Shown: positions 24,112 through 33,960 of the stretch, piece after piece
Layout of the letters: every line of letters starts with the position of its first letter
Position numbering within the stretch: position 1 is the first letter of the stretch
DNA from: Apium graveolens
Lineage: Eukaryota; Streptophyta; Magnoliopsida; Apiales; Apiaceae
Reading direction: 5' to 3'
Length of the DNA stretch: 64,000 nucleotides
Assembly (NCBI RefSeq): GCF_009905375.1
Contig: NC_133649.1
Location: 222,886,090-222,950,089, forward strand
Notes under the pieces: model-generated
What the model was told of the DNA's origin: nothing
The model's database searches: none
What the model saw: the letters and a program-made list of their open reading frames with translations, nothing else
Program-made: the position numbers and the translations under genes

Positions 24112-24653
24112 TCTATGTCATCTATATAATCTGTCTTGAAGCCTGAAATGAAATTTGCTGCAAGAACAAAGTTGGCTTTAATTAAGACTTATCCTATCAA
24201 CGGATATTCTCTATCCGTTGAAAGCCAAATTTGTTCTATCAACGGATATTCATTATCCGTTGAAAGACAAATACATTTCTGGTAATTTTATCCTTCAACG
24301 GATAAAATGGCGTTGTTCATCAACGGATAACTATTTCCCTTATCCGTTGAAGTGTCACGTCAGTTACTATAAGTGAGTCACAGCCATTGATTCTTTTACT
24401 CAACCATTGATATAGATATACAGTGTTGTATGTAATTGTATTTAAGGTAGTTTTCAGAATTTCTACAGTTTTCTTTGTTCTTGAACGGCTGTAACTTACC
24501 TAAAAGTATCATTTAATCATTTTATTTACGTTTTAATTCAAGAAAGTATAAAAGCCCAATTGAACTCTTATTCTCACTTTACGCTTTCTTGCAATTCTTA
24601 TTCTCTTTCTCTCTAAATTCTCAAGTTTTTCTCTGCAACCTCTACTCACAACA
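24112..24653 (+). other. Pol-ORF3 spacer of A with three perfect hairpins
   Basis: Non-coding. TCAACGGATA and TATCCGTTGA face each other at 24197-24206/24212-24221 (5-nt loop), 24239-24248/24254-24263 (5-nt loop) and, extended to 11 bp, 24320-24330/24340-24350 (9-nt loop). A single copy lies at 24295-24305. The pyrimidine-rich TTATTCTCTTTCTCTCT tract near 24600 precedes the ORF3 ATG. Confidence 0.85.
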
Positions 24654-27600
24654 ATGGCACCAATAGTCAAAATTATGTCTCAAACATGATTTGTTTATGA
24701 AAAGAATAATTTCATAGCCTTGGTTGAAAATAATGAAGCCCATTCTGATTATCACAAGATGATGGACTTCATCAAAAACTGCAAACTAAGCTATGCAATG
24801 CTGGAAGCCCCAACCATCTACTGTGAGGTGATTGAGGAGATTTGGACAACTGCAGAGTTCAACTCCACAGATATGACTATTGCCTTCTCTCTCAAAGGTA
24901 AGGACTATTGCATTAATTGTGATGATTTACAATCTTACTTTAAGTTGCCTGAGAATACTGCCATGACACCACACACTGATAAAGATGTCTCTGTTATGCT
25001 AGATTCCATAGGCTATGCTTTTGATTCTGCTAGTTTGGTTAGTATTAGAAGGAAAGGCCTTATGAAAGAATGGAGTTTTCTTGGAGATGCCTTTATTAAG
25101 GTTTTCTCTGGGAAGATTAGCAATTTTGATGCTATCACTTCATCTCTTGTTAATATGCTCTATATGCTAATATCTGATAGGTACTTTAATTTTAGCAACT
25201 GTGTTATGCTAGAATTAGGTTCCAGATTAGGTACTATGCTAGATTCTTTATGTTATTGGCTAACCATGTTGCTGAAGGTTTGGTTATATCCAATGAGAAT
25301 AATAAACTCAAATGCTGGGCACAAGAAAAAAGGGTCCTTGTAGACCTTTTGAGAATGAACCTCAACAGCCAGGTGCCATTGGTATACTTGCCAATCATGA
25401 ATGCACCACAGGTAAGTGAGGTAAATACTTCTATAACTCCTACTATTTCCAACCCCAATGTTTCTTTGCCTTCTAGTGTGGCTATGGAATCTGTGTCTTT
25501 GTCCAAACAGGCTCCTACCAAAGCCACCAAATCTAAAGTTTCCAAAGTCAAGTCAAAGAAACCTACCTCTGTTGTTTCTCAAAAGACAACAGTTGTAACA
25601 ACTACCATAAACCCTGAAGGGAGTGAACAGGGTGTGATTGGTGAGGGGAGGGGTGAACATCAAAAAGCCCCCCAGGATAAGGTGGGAGAGGTGAGTGGTA
25701 CCCAAACCAACCAAGCCACAGTCTCTCAAAAGACTGTGGTGGTTCAAAAGGAGTCCAGCACATCCCTAGTTGCATCCTCCCAAAAGGATGTAACTATTGA
25801 AAATAGTCCCCAACCAGGGACACAGAACAAAAGAGGGAGGGACACTGAAGCCACACATTCACCATTTAAAGCCTTTTCAAGGAAGAAGAAGGCCAAAACC
25901 CTAGTTTCTACACAAGGGACACACACAGCACAGATACATCCACCAGTATCTGTGCCTTCTCAAATCCAGCTTGATGTGATTCCAGCAAATGTGGAATCAC
26001 AACCCCATTCTCTCAATATAGAAACACACCATTCATCAAACTCTCCAACACCCTCTCTGGATGTGGATATGATATTCACATCAATTCCTGATTCTCCCTC
26101 ATTAAAACTCAGGGAGGAGCCCCACTCCAAACCTGATGATCATCATCTTTTAGATGATTTGTTGGATCATCAGCCAATTCTTTCATATATAGTTGAAGAA
26201 TCTGTGTTACCTCACTTAAAATCAATCCACACAGATTCAACAATTATGTCACTTTCTATATCTACATCTTTTCCTTCCTCAACGGATATCTCTCATCCGT
26301 TGACAAGTGGTTGTTCTTCAACGGATAAGCTTAACAGCAGTTATCCGTTGATACCATCAGTTTCTACTTCAACGGATACTCCCTATCCGTTGATGGTCTC
26401 TACACACTTAACAGACACAATTCCAACTGTAGAGGACATGTCAACTGTACAATCACTTTTAGGTTTGAGGGAAGGGAGTGATCTTTTGAGTGAGAGGCTG
26501 GGTTGCTCCCAGGCAAAAGGAGAGGTTGAGAGTCACCAAATGCATGCTATTTCTTCCAGCATGGCAAAAGTGAGTGAGAGGAGTGCCACCTTAGAAGGTG
26601 AAGGTGAGGGTGTGAGGGTGTGTGTGAGCCAGGGGGAGCCCCTGATGCAAGAACAGAGAGAAATTGAGAGAAAGGCAGGTACAGAAGCTATAAGGGTGGA
26701 TCCAGCCATTGCTAGTGAGTTAATGAAAGTGGATGATGCAGATAAGGAAAGACAATTTCAGCAACATTACAAAGCTGTCATTGATAACATTTCCTTGGAT
26801 GCTGACACTTTTACTCACCCTGCTTCAGCCTATCAATTATTGGCTGCACAGGGCAATGTGGAGGCAGAACAGACACTAGACATTGTACATACTTCAGAAT
26901 CTCTTCTCAGAGACAAAGCTGCTATCAACAGGCTGCCTTCTCAAGCTGGTGAGCTATCTGAAGAATTTGGAGTAAATTCTAATGATGATGACTCTAATTC
27001 TTTGAATGAGAGCATGAACTTAGGGGGAGTAGCAGGCCCAAGTTCTGTTCCTGATCTTCCTGCATGGGCATGGGCAAAACCATCAACACCAGGAGAGTTT
27101 GGCGTCACTTTGGTCAGACAAGTCATGACAATTCAACAGGCCCTTCAGGAGACTCAGGATGCTGGTACCAAGGCAATTCTTCAAGCTCATCTGGAATCTC
27201 TGCATCTCTTGCAGTTGCAGCATTACCAGCAAAATCTAAGTGTGGATGAGCTCAAGCTGGACATTGCTGATCTGAAATCCTACAATGCTGAGAAATTGGA
27301 TTCACTTATGCCCTATGGTACTATGCAAGATTTGTTGGGGAGACTGAGGAAAGCATCTGATGCTGACAAGAGGCTGGCCAGATTGGAAGATAGGGTTCAA
27401 ATCATTGAAGACTCTATGGTCACCATTCTTCAGAATCAACAAATCAAACAAATCTACTCATGCAGCTGGCACAAGCACAAGGCTTGACCCCTACCCTTGA
27501 TGATAATAAAAAGGGGGAGAATAAAAGGGAAGGGGAAGGAGAGCCATCTACAACAGTTCAGATTTCTCAAGTGCTAGTTCCTGTCATCACAACTTCTCCA

Positions 27601-29139
27601 ACTATTCAAGTCAAAGGAAAGCTAGAAGGAATTGATCTAATCCAAATAGCAGCAGCTGAATTGCAAGTCTAAGAGCAAAGGAAGAAGATTGATGAAAAGA
27701 TGCAACTAATATTTGGTTCTACAACTTCTCAATCACAATCTGTGAAGCATAGCATAAAAGTGGAATCAATTATTATGGAACTCAAGCCAGTAGGGAGGCA
27801 TAAGGATGGAGAAACTTCTTCCAAAGATCTGCAACCTATGGTTCTCAAGCCCAACAACAGATCCAATAAGGACTCTACAAAGAATCCTCTAAAAGAGGTG
27901 GATTTTCCTCTTCCAAAAGCTGATGAGGACAAGCTTTTAGGTAGAAGTATTGCATATCTCAAAGAGACCATGGATGAGGCTGTAAGGAGAAACATGGCTA
28001 TTATCTTCAGAGAGGGAAAGAGCATATGTGTGATGCAAGGACATCTCAAATTCTCAATAGCCAAGAGGGAAGAAATCAAAAGGTTGAAGGAAGAAGCCAA
28101 ACAGCTAAAGGCTGACAAAAGAGCACAAGCAAAGCTTGAAAAACAGCTAAAGTCAAGTCAGGCTGAAGAACAAAAAGAAATTGAAGACAAAGGTGAAGAT
28201 GAAGCTATGGGGGACATGGTTGGTACTGAGATGGAGGAAAGAAGTAAGGAAGAATGGCAGAAAGGGAAAAGAAAGAAGGTCAATACAAAGAGAAAGAAGG
28301 TAGATAAGACTGAAGAAACCCAATCAATATCCAAACCACTACCCTCTATTCCTGAACCAATTGTACCTGACCCCTTCATGAATATTCATGGTGAAACAAT
28401 CATTCCCAAGGAGGAACCAATTGATTGGGACACCATCAAATTGCCCACCTTCCTAACCTCTTCTCCACCATCAAAGAAGCAGAAAAGAAGAATCAAATCA
28501 ACACCCTCTAAAGCCTCAATCAAATTCACACAGAAGCCTAAGCCTAAACCTCAAACCTCTAAAGATGATTATGTTCACATCTGTGACATAAAAGAATTTT
28601 CAGACATTGAACTCTATCTGGATGAGCTGGAGGATGTAAGGGGAATAGCTGCCTACAGACAGCTACCAGAAAGACTAGTGTTCAAATACAAAGGAGCTGG
28701 GGAAAGAACATGGCCTCTTCACAGAATTCTGAATGAAGGCTACTCTACCTTGATTAGAGTCTACTCAGCCATACAAAAGGATTCTGGCTTTACCAGGACT
28801 GCCAAGACTGAGATTCTTAACAAGATTACCAACATAAAGAAAACTTGGAGGGAGCCCAATGCCTTGCCTAGAACTTTACTCATTCAAGAAAGAGGAATTA
28901 TAATTCACAAATCACCTCATTGGTTGATGGAGTTCAGAGACAACAAAGGAGTCAGAAGATTTTTCAGAATTGAAGATCAGCTAAAGATTGCCAGTAATGA
29001 AACTCTCAAAGATATGCAATCTAAGTTAGATATCAATGAAGAAGATGAAGCTGAATTCTACAGACAACTTCAACTTCAAATAGAGGAGAATGACAGGAGG
29101 CTAGGAAAGAAAACCAGGGATCAAAGGAAAAGAAAGTAA
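24654..29139 (+). pseudogene. Giant extra 3' ORF (ORF3) of element A, broken in four places
   Basis: ATG at 24654. Breaks: TGA at 24687-24689 (probably CGA to TGA), a one-base frameshift near 25247, a frameshift near 27460, and TAA at 27670-27672. Together about 1,490 codons. The N-terminal domain (24720-25300: AFSLKGKDY, FKLPE, KEWSFLGDAFIKVF, SNFDAI) is shared with the ORF3s of C and F. The middle is Ser/Thr/Pro-rich with CAACGGATA motifs at 26279-26392. A helical region lies at 27100-27450. The C-terminal domain (28560-29140) contains YRQLPERLVFKYKG and RRFFRIEDQLKIA and ends very basic. Such ORFs in SIRE elements are sometimes called env-like, but I see no signal peptide or transmembrane segment. 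Function unknown. Confidence 0.75.
26279..26393 (+). repeat. CAACGGATA motif cluster inside ORF3 of A
   Basis: Six copies alternating in orientation: TCAACGGATA/CATCCGTTGA, TTCAACGGATAA/TTATCCGTTGA, TTCAACGGATA/CTATCCGTTGA. They form three inverted pairs within about 115 bp of coding sequence, read as STD and (Y/H)PL. Confidence 0.85.
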
Positions 29140-29327
29140 TTTGCTCAGGCTAAAGGAGCACCCTTGGAAACAATGTAATTCTTCAATTCCATCTCAGCAT
29201 ATACATTTTTGTAGCACTTTTGAATTTCTACTTTGTTCCAGTTTATATTTTTGTTAAGTGTTTTGTTATCATCAAGCTAAACCCAAATTTATGCCTACAG
29301 TTCTAGTAGACATAAATAGGGGGAGAT
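29140..29327 (+). other. 3' untranslated stretch and polypurine tract of A
   Basis: Short AT-rich non-coding segment ending in the polypurine tract ATAGGGGGAGA (29316-29326), one base from the 3' LTR. Confidence 0.8.
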
Positions 29328-30435
29328 TGTTAGGAATATGTGTATTAGTTTGATGATAAGTTAAGCAAAACACTTAAGTAGAAATCTAGTGTTTGTAGCC
29401 TCAACGGATAAGATCATCTTGGCTATCCGTTGAAGGAGTAGCTTTACTTAGCAATAAGTTTAGTATTGTAGCACATTTCACTCTCTGGTATCAAGCTGTA
29501 ATTCTTAGATGTTGTTGGGAAATAATCAGTCATGTTGACTACTAATGGATGTACAAATAGGAGGGCTAATTGTAAATATTTCATGCCTTGTAATTTTATA
29601 TAAGTGAAGAAGTGTCAACGGATATTGAAGACCTTCAACGGATAAGAAACAAAGCCTCAACGGATGTCACTAATGCTTCAATGGATAATATCCATCAACG
29701 GATAAGTGCTTCAACGGATAAAGACTTCAACTGATAATGCATCAACGGATAAACCTTCAACGGATAAAGCCTCAACGGATAAGGCATCAACGGATGAAAG
29801 CTTCAACGGATGCTTAGTTCATTAGCAGTTGATAGTGACAATTCACAAGCTGACAGAGGCACATGGATTGACAGAGACATACTGGAATGTGGAAGCCTCT
29901 AGGAGGAATCAAGAAAATGCAGCATTTCCATTCTGATGCAAACAAGGAAGTATTCAAAGATTTACAGATTATCCTAGATTGCATTGGATAGAGAAATGAA
30001 GAAGAAACATGTGAAGAATCTTTTCAATTGTATTTTACAGTTTGTCTTCACTTGTAAACTTGGTGTTATATAAACCAAGTAGCAGCTAGTAATTAGATAT
30101 GAATTTTCCTTGAGCTGTTTAGAAATATCAAAAGAGAAAATAATCTAGTTTGTACTAGGAAGCAGCTGTGATTTAATTTTTTAAATCACAGATTTTCTGA
30201 AATAACACATCTCTGGTGGAACAACAAATCCACCAGAAAAGTTTTTTTTTAAGTTCTTTGTGTTCATTACATTTGTGTTTGAATATATATCTGTCTGCAT
30301 CAGCTTCAAGCAATTCACACACATTTGATCACTCAAACACTTAGCCTTAGAAACTGCTCAAAACTTGAAAAAGTTTTGAGATTTACATTCAACCCCCCTT
30401 CTGTAAATCTCATTGTTAGTCCACTGGGAATAACA
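29328..30435 (+). repeat. 3' LTR of element A
   Basis: Same length as the 5' LTR with about 15 substitutions. Three differences are C/T changes inside CAACGG copies (CAACGG versus CAATGG), as expected from methylated-CpG deamination after insertion. The motif array is at 29401-29836. Confidence 0.95.
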
Positions 30436-31679
30436 ACTATTTTGCTACAAAATTTCTAGGCTCTTTGTTGATAAAGAGCTTAGCTTCTTCTTGAGAGTGT
30501 TACAAGAAATTTGATCTAAATTATTACAACTGACTAAGGACCAGTGTTAACTTTATAACTCAGTTAACTGCTGGTTTACACAGTGTGTAATAAGACATGC
30601 TATTAGCTTTTCTAAATTGTCACTTGTCATTTCTATTTATAAAAAAAGTAGATCTTTCATTTCTGGCTTAGCATATCTTTAGCATCTCGTATTCACTTTG
30701 ATCTTCCTTTTTCAGTTAATCTTTACCATTGATCTTGCACATTCTTCAAGCTGCTTTTTGTAGACTTGTCAATCTAGCTATTTGGATTGTTTGTTGATTG
30801 TTAATCTTGGATATTGAACTGATCTGCAACTTGTACTTTAAGATTTTACCTCGAGATCTCCAGTTTTAGGTCTATAGAGCACCTGACATCTCGATAAGTA
30901 TATTAGCTTATCGAGATCTCTAGTACTCTATATTTAGTTTGGCTTGTAGAGGTCTTCAGTTTTCTATAAGATAATTTTGGCTTGTCGAGATCTCTAGTTT
31001 TTACATCTTCACTTTGACTTATCGATAACTCTTAGTTCTCTAGTAGCTTCTTGACTTATCGATATCTCAGAATTCTCTAGTCAAATTTAACTTGTCGATA
31101 TCTCAGAGTTCTCTAGTCAAAATTTAACTTGTCGATGTTTCTGAGTCTAGTGAATTTAGACTTATCGATATCTCTGAGTTCTCTAGTAGACTTAGACTTA
31201 TTGATAACTCAGAGTTCTCTAATGAATGTAGACTTCTCGATAACTCTAAGTTCTCTAGTGAAGAAATGACTTGTCGATATCTCCAACCTTCATGTCTTCT
31301 TGACTTGTCGATATCTCACTGAGTTTTCTAGTAGCTTTCATGACTTCTCGATAAGCCATTCTGGAGTTCTCGAATGACTTCTCTATAACATTAAATCTGT
31401 GACTTGTAGAGATCTTGACTTAGAGTATTTTTCCTAAAACAGCTTTATTCAACTCCAAGCTTCTTCATAATTCTTCTTAGGCATGATCTTCTTGATCTTC
31501 TTCCAGATAGAATTCTTAGGCTTGATACTGTTTATAGAAAAAGGCTCTAGTCTGCTCCTTTGACATTTTTACAGACTTTAAATGTTACAAGTAAAAAATA
31601 CAGATTAAGATAACAATACAACTTACTTAGGGTTGACAAAATGTCTTAGTCTTGTTAAAGTACAGGCATGTCTTTTACA
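30436..31679 (-). repeat. 5' LTR of element B, part 2 (outer end)
   Basis: Resumes after A with the duplicated ACTAT. Its right end TTTTACA is the complement of an LTR start TGTAAAAGACATGCC; F's LTR starts similarly (TGTGCAAGACATGTC). With part 1 the LTR is about 1.43 kb. It contains the array at 30853-31420. Confidence 0.75.
30853..31420 (-). repeat. CTTATCGATATCTC-type motif array in B LTR
   Basis: About 15 copies of a 25-35 bp unit with core GACTTRTCGATATCTCNGAGTT followed by CTCTAGT. Copies vary (TCGAGATC, TCGATAAC). The core TTATCGATAA is self-complementary. This is the B/F family motif, also present in the LTR and spacer of F. Confidence 0.8.
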
Positions 31680-31682
31680 ACA

Positions 31683-31757
31683 TATACTGTGTTTAGGGAT
31701 GGTGTTAGTGAGGGGCAGTTCAATCAAGTTTTGCTATATGAGCTTGATGCAATTCGC
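31683..31757 (+). pseudogene. ARGONAUTE PIWI-domain fragment
   Basis: Twenty-five codons in one frame, including [22 protein letters not shown]. This is the highly conserved PIWI-domain segment ([22 protein letters not shown]) of plant ARGONAUTE proteins. The fragment begins within four bases of the B LTR and ends where the next residues of AGO (usually KACASLE) are missing. An exon boundary is known near this point in plant AGO genes, so it may be one exon end. No other AGO part is visible. It is either a captured fragment inside a transposon or the remnant of an AGO gene hit by element B. Confidence 0.82.
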
Positions 31758-32340
31758 TTTTCCGTGTCAGTGAAGTGCAGATACTGTAGATGAATATTCA
31801 GTATTTGTATTCACTTTTCATATACTGTTAGATGACTTTCTTGAATTATTTTGAATGCTCCAAGATGGAAGAACATCTTTTCAGCATGCTAAGCATCTGT
31901 CTTTTGCATGTCCAGGCGGCCAATTTTGAAGCTGAAACTTCTGGTGTTCAGGATGGTGAATATTAATTTTCAAAGCATGAATATGCCATAGGGCGTGGGA
32001 AGTATAGTGGAATCTATGGAGCTACCTCGAAAAATGGAAATATTGAGCATGGGAAGTGAAAAGCAGCATTCAGGATAAATAAAGATGAGTTATCTGCAGA
32101 GGCTTGAGTTGAAATGATTAGGTGACATTATTTTAGAAAAGAAAAGAAAGAAATTGCTCATTTGTTCTTTTGAAGTTAGAATTTGGTACTTTGATAGTTA
32201 GAACCAAGTATCCGATTTAATCTATGCTTGTTGATAAGACTTTAGAAACAGTTTAGTAAGTTTTAAATTTCATTCGATGCTTGTTATATTGATTGCTGGA
32301 TGCCTTGTTTGGAAGGAATAATGTAAAAGCAGAATAATTA
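31758..32340. other. Unassigned DNA between the AGO fragment and the CACTA end
   Basis: AT-rich with no ORF. A pyrimidine-rich stretch ending CTTTTGCATGTCCAG (about 31900-31915) looks like a splice acceptor, and the following bases (AATTTTGAAGCTGAAACTTC) could be a gene fragment. I could not identify it. Confidence 0.35.
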
Positions 32341-32843
32341 TGTCAATTTTTTTAATTTTTGAAGTGTTGCATTTGACTCTATATGGTGTCGCATAAGACT
32401 AAACATGATGTTACATATGAATTAAAATGGTGTTGCAAATGACTAAACTCAGTGTTGCATTATATATTATGGGACCCACTCCTAACATGGCAAAAGTGGA
32501 GCCCACTGCTGATGTGGCAAATATGGGACCCCTTTGCTGACGTGTCAAAGTAGGGACCACTGTTGACGTGGCAAAATGACGTGTTGCTTGCCACGTAGGA
32601 CACAGTTGTGATGTGGCTTCATTTTATACAACACTAACTGTTGTTGTCATTGTATGCTTTTACTGTTGCAAAAGACACATAATACAACACTTTCTGGTGT
32701 TGCATAATTCGTTGCCTTAGGGCTCTACAACCACGTCCACATTGACAACCCCTACCTGGTGTTGCCTATTACCTTATGCAACACCATTTAGGCCTTATGC
32801 AACTGTATAGTAGGGGTTGCCTATGTGCACTTATGGCGTAGTG
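32341..32843 (+). mobile_element. Right terminus of a CACTA (En/Spm) transposon
   Basis: The segment ends ...TTATGGCGTAGTG at 32843; its complement begins CACTACGCCATAA, a typical plant CACTA terminus. The subterminal 480 bp are packed with TGTTGCA-type repeats (GTGTTGCATAA, TTATGCAACACC, GTTGCCTAT), about ten copies in both orientations, as expected of transposase-binding repeats. GTGGCAAA/GACGTGGCA repeats occupy 32470-32600. The left CACTA end is not in the window, and element B interrupts or truncates it. The AGO fragment may be cargo of this element. Confidence 0.7.
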
Positions 32844-33606
32844 AAATGATAAAAATTATCTCAATGAACCGCATAGTTACTCTATTATATATAATAAATA
32901 ATAGATGATTTGACGGGTAATTCAAACAAAACATTATCTCAATGTAATTAGCGGGGCTTTGTTTGCATATTTTCTTTTCTTATTTAATTTCTAGGCTTTT
33001 CAGGTTAGAAAATCCTAACACTCCCGATTATAGCAAATTCAACGCAAATGCTACTCTTGGCTATATTATAGCAAAATGTAAGAAAATCAATTTTAAAGGA
33101 TTATCACTAGGGTTGAGAAAAAAATTGAATTTTTTTGAATCGGAAACAGAAATCGAAACTACTATAAATCATTAAAATTCGAATCACAAAAACCGATCCG
33201 TAACCGAAACCGCAAAATTAAAAACCAAAACTGAAACCGATTTTGCAGTTTCGGTTATAAGTGAAAACCGAACCGAAAAACCCGGATCTGGACCGATAAT
33301 TAAAAAATTAATAAATAAATTCTATTTAATATATATAAATTTATAAAATTTATAAATTTATATATTTTTTAACAAGAAGTTACAAGTATTGGAGTAATAA
33401 ATAATAATATTGGATCGGGCGTTGAATATTTGGGCTTCATCTTCTAGTTCAGGCATTTGGTCTAGAACTGATCATATTAAAAAAAGCAGACAGATAAAAA
33501 ATCAAATTTGAAATACTGTATTTCGTAATAATATTTATAATATGCTAGTATTTTTTATCCGAATTTTTTTCACAAGCCAGATTCGAATATGCTAATATGA
33601 CACAGC

Positions 33607-33960
33607 GAATGAGGAGCATTGGATTCTACATTTGTTAATATGATACTCCCTCAGTCCCACTGGATTGTTTACGTTAGTTTTCGGCACGCTTTTCAATACT
33701 CGTTTAAAGTATACTTTCGTAATCTTTTTTTAATTTTTTTTCTAAATAAAAGTTTTATGTTTAAACTATACTATATAGAAGCCTCGAAATACGTGCAAAT
33801 AGTATACGTAAACTTCCCAGCGGGATGGAGGGAGTAATAAACTGGCTCAAGAGTACTCATCCATGATGTTTAAACAGTGAATGAGGAGCATGAGGTTCTA
33901 GAGTTGTTAATATGATAATAAACTGGCTCAAGAGTACTCATCCCTGATGTTTAAACATTT
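33607..33960. repeat. Tandem duplication of about 85 bp, one copy holding a MITE
   Basis: Copy 1 (33607-33645 plus 33837-33878) and copy 2 (33879-33960) both run from AATGAGGAGCAT through TTGTTAATATGATA and ATAAACTGGCTC to GATGTTTAAACA, with a few substitutions. Copy 2 is uninterrupted. Confidence 0.85.
33646..33834. mobile_element. Stowaway-type MITE (Tc1/mariner)
   Basis: 189 bp with terminal inverted repeats CTCCCTCAGTCCCACTGG and the complement of CCAGCGGGATGGAGGGAG. TA target duplications lie at 33644-33645 and 33835-33836. CTCCCTCCGTCCC-type ends and TA insertion are diagnostic of plant Stowaway elements. It has no meaningful coding capacity. Confidence 0.92.

Larger units (their letters stand above)
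17147..30435 (+). mobile_element. Element A: complete 13.3-kb SIRE-type Ty1/copia retrotransposon
   Basis: Both LTRs are 1108 bp, begin TGTTAGG and end AATAACA. The element is flanked by a 5-bp target duplication, ACTAT (17142-17146 and 30436-30440), and it splits B's 5' LTR. Order: LTR, primer-binding site, gag, pol (protease-integrase-RT-RNase H), spacer, giant ORF3, polypurine tract, LTR. This order, the domain sequence and the size match the SIRE/Sirevirus lineage. LTRs differ at about 15 sites by eye (13 transitions), roughly 98.6% identity; with a commonly used plant rate of 1.3e-8 that is on the order of half a million years (inference). Coding parts carry a few nonsense codons and frameshifts. 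Confidence 0.95.
10820..31679 (-). mobile_element. Element B: deleted SIRE-type copia element (-), split by element A
   Basis: B reads right to left: 5' LTR (30436-31679 plus 16955-17146), primer-binding site, gag, a shortened pol, spacer, ORF3. Element A sits inside the 5' LTR. Two internal deletions removed the integrase core and the RT. The left end is cut near 10820; there the sequence still matches element F at about 44166 (AGTACTACCCTCAAACCTT), then similarity stops, so the end of ORF3 and the 3' LTR are missing. The interval 17147-30435 inside these limits belongs to A. Confidence 0.8.

Noticed and set aside
24720..29139. Calling A's ORF3 an envelope gene
   Set aside because: No signal peptide, transmembrane segment or fusion-like motif is visible; the label env-like comes only from its position after pol.
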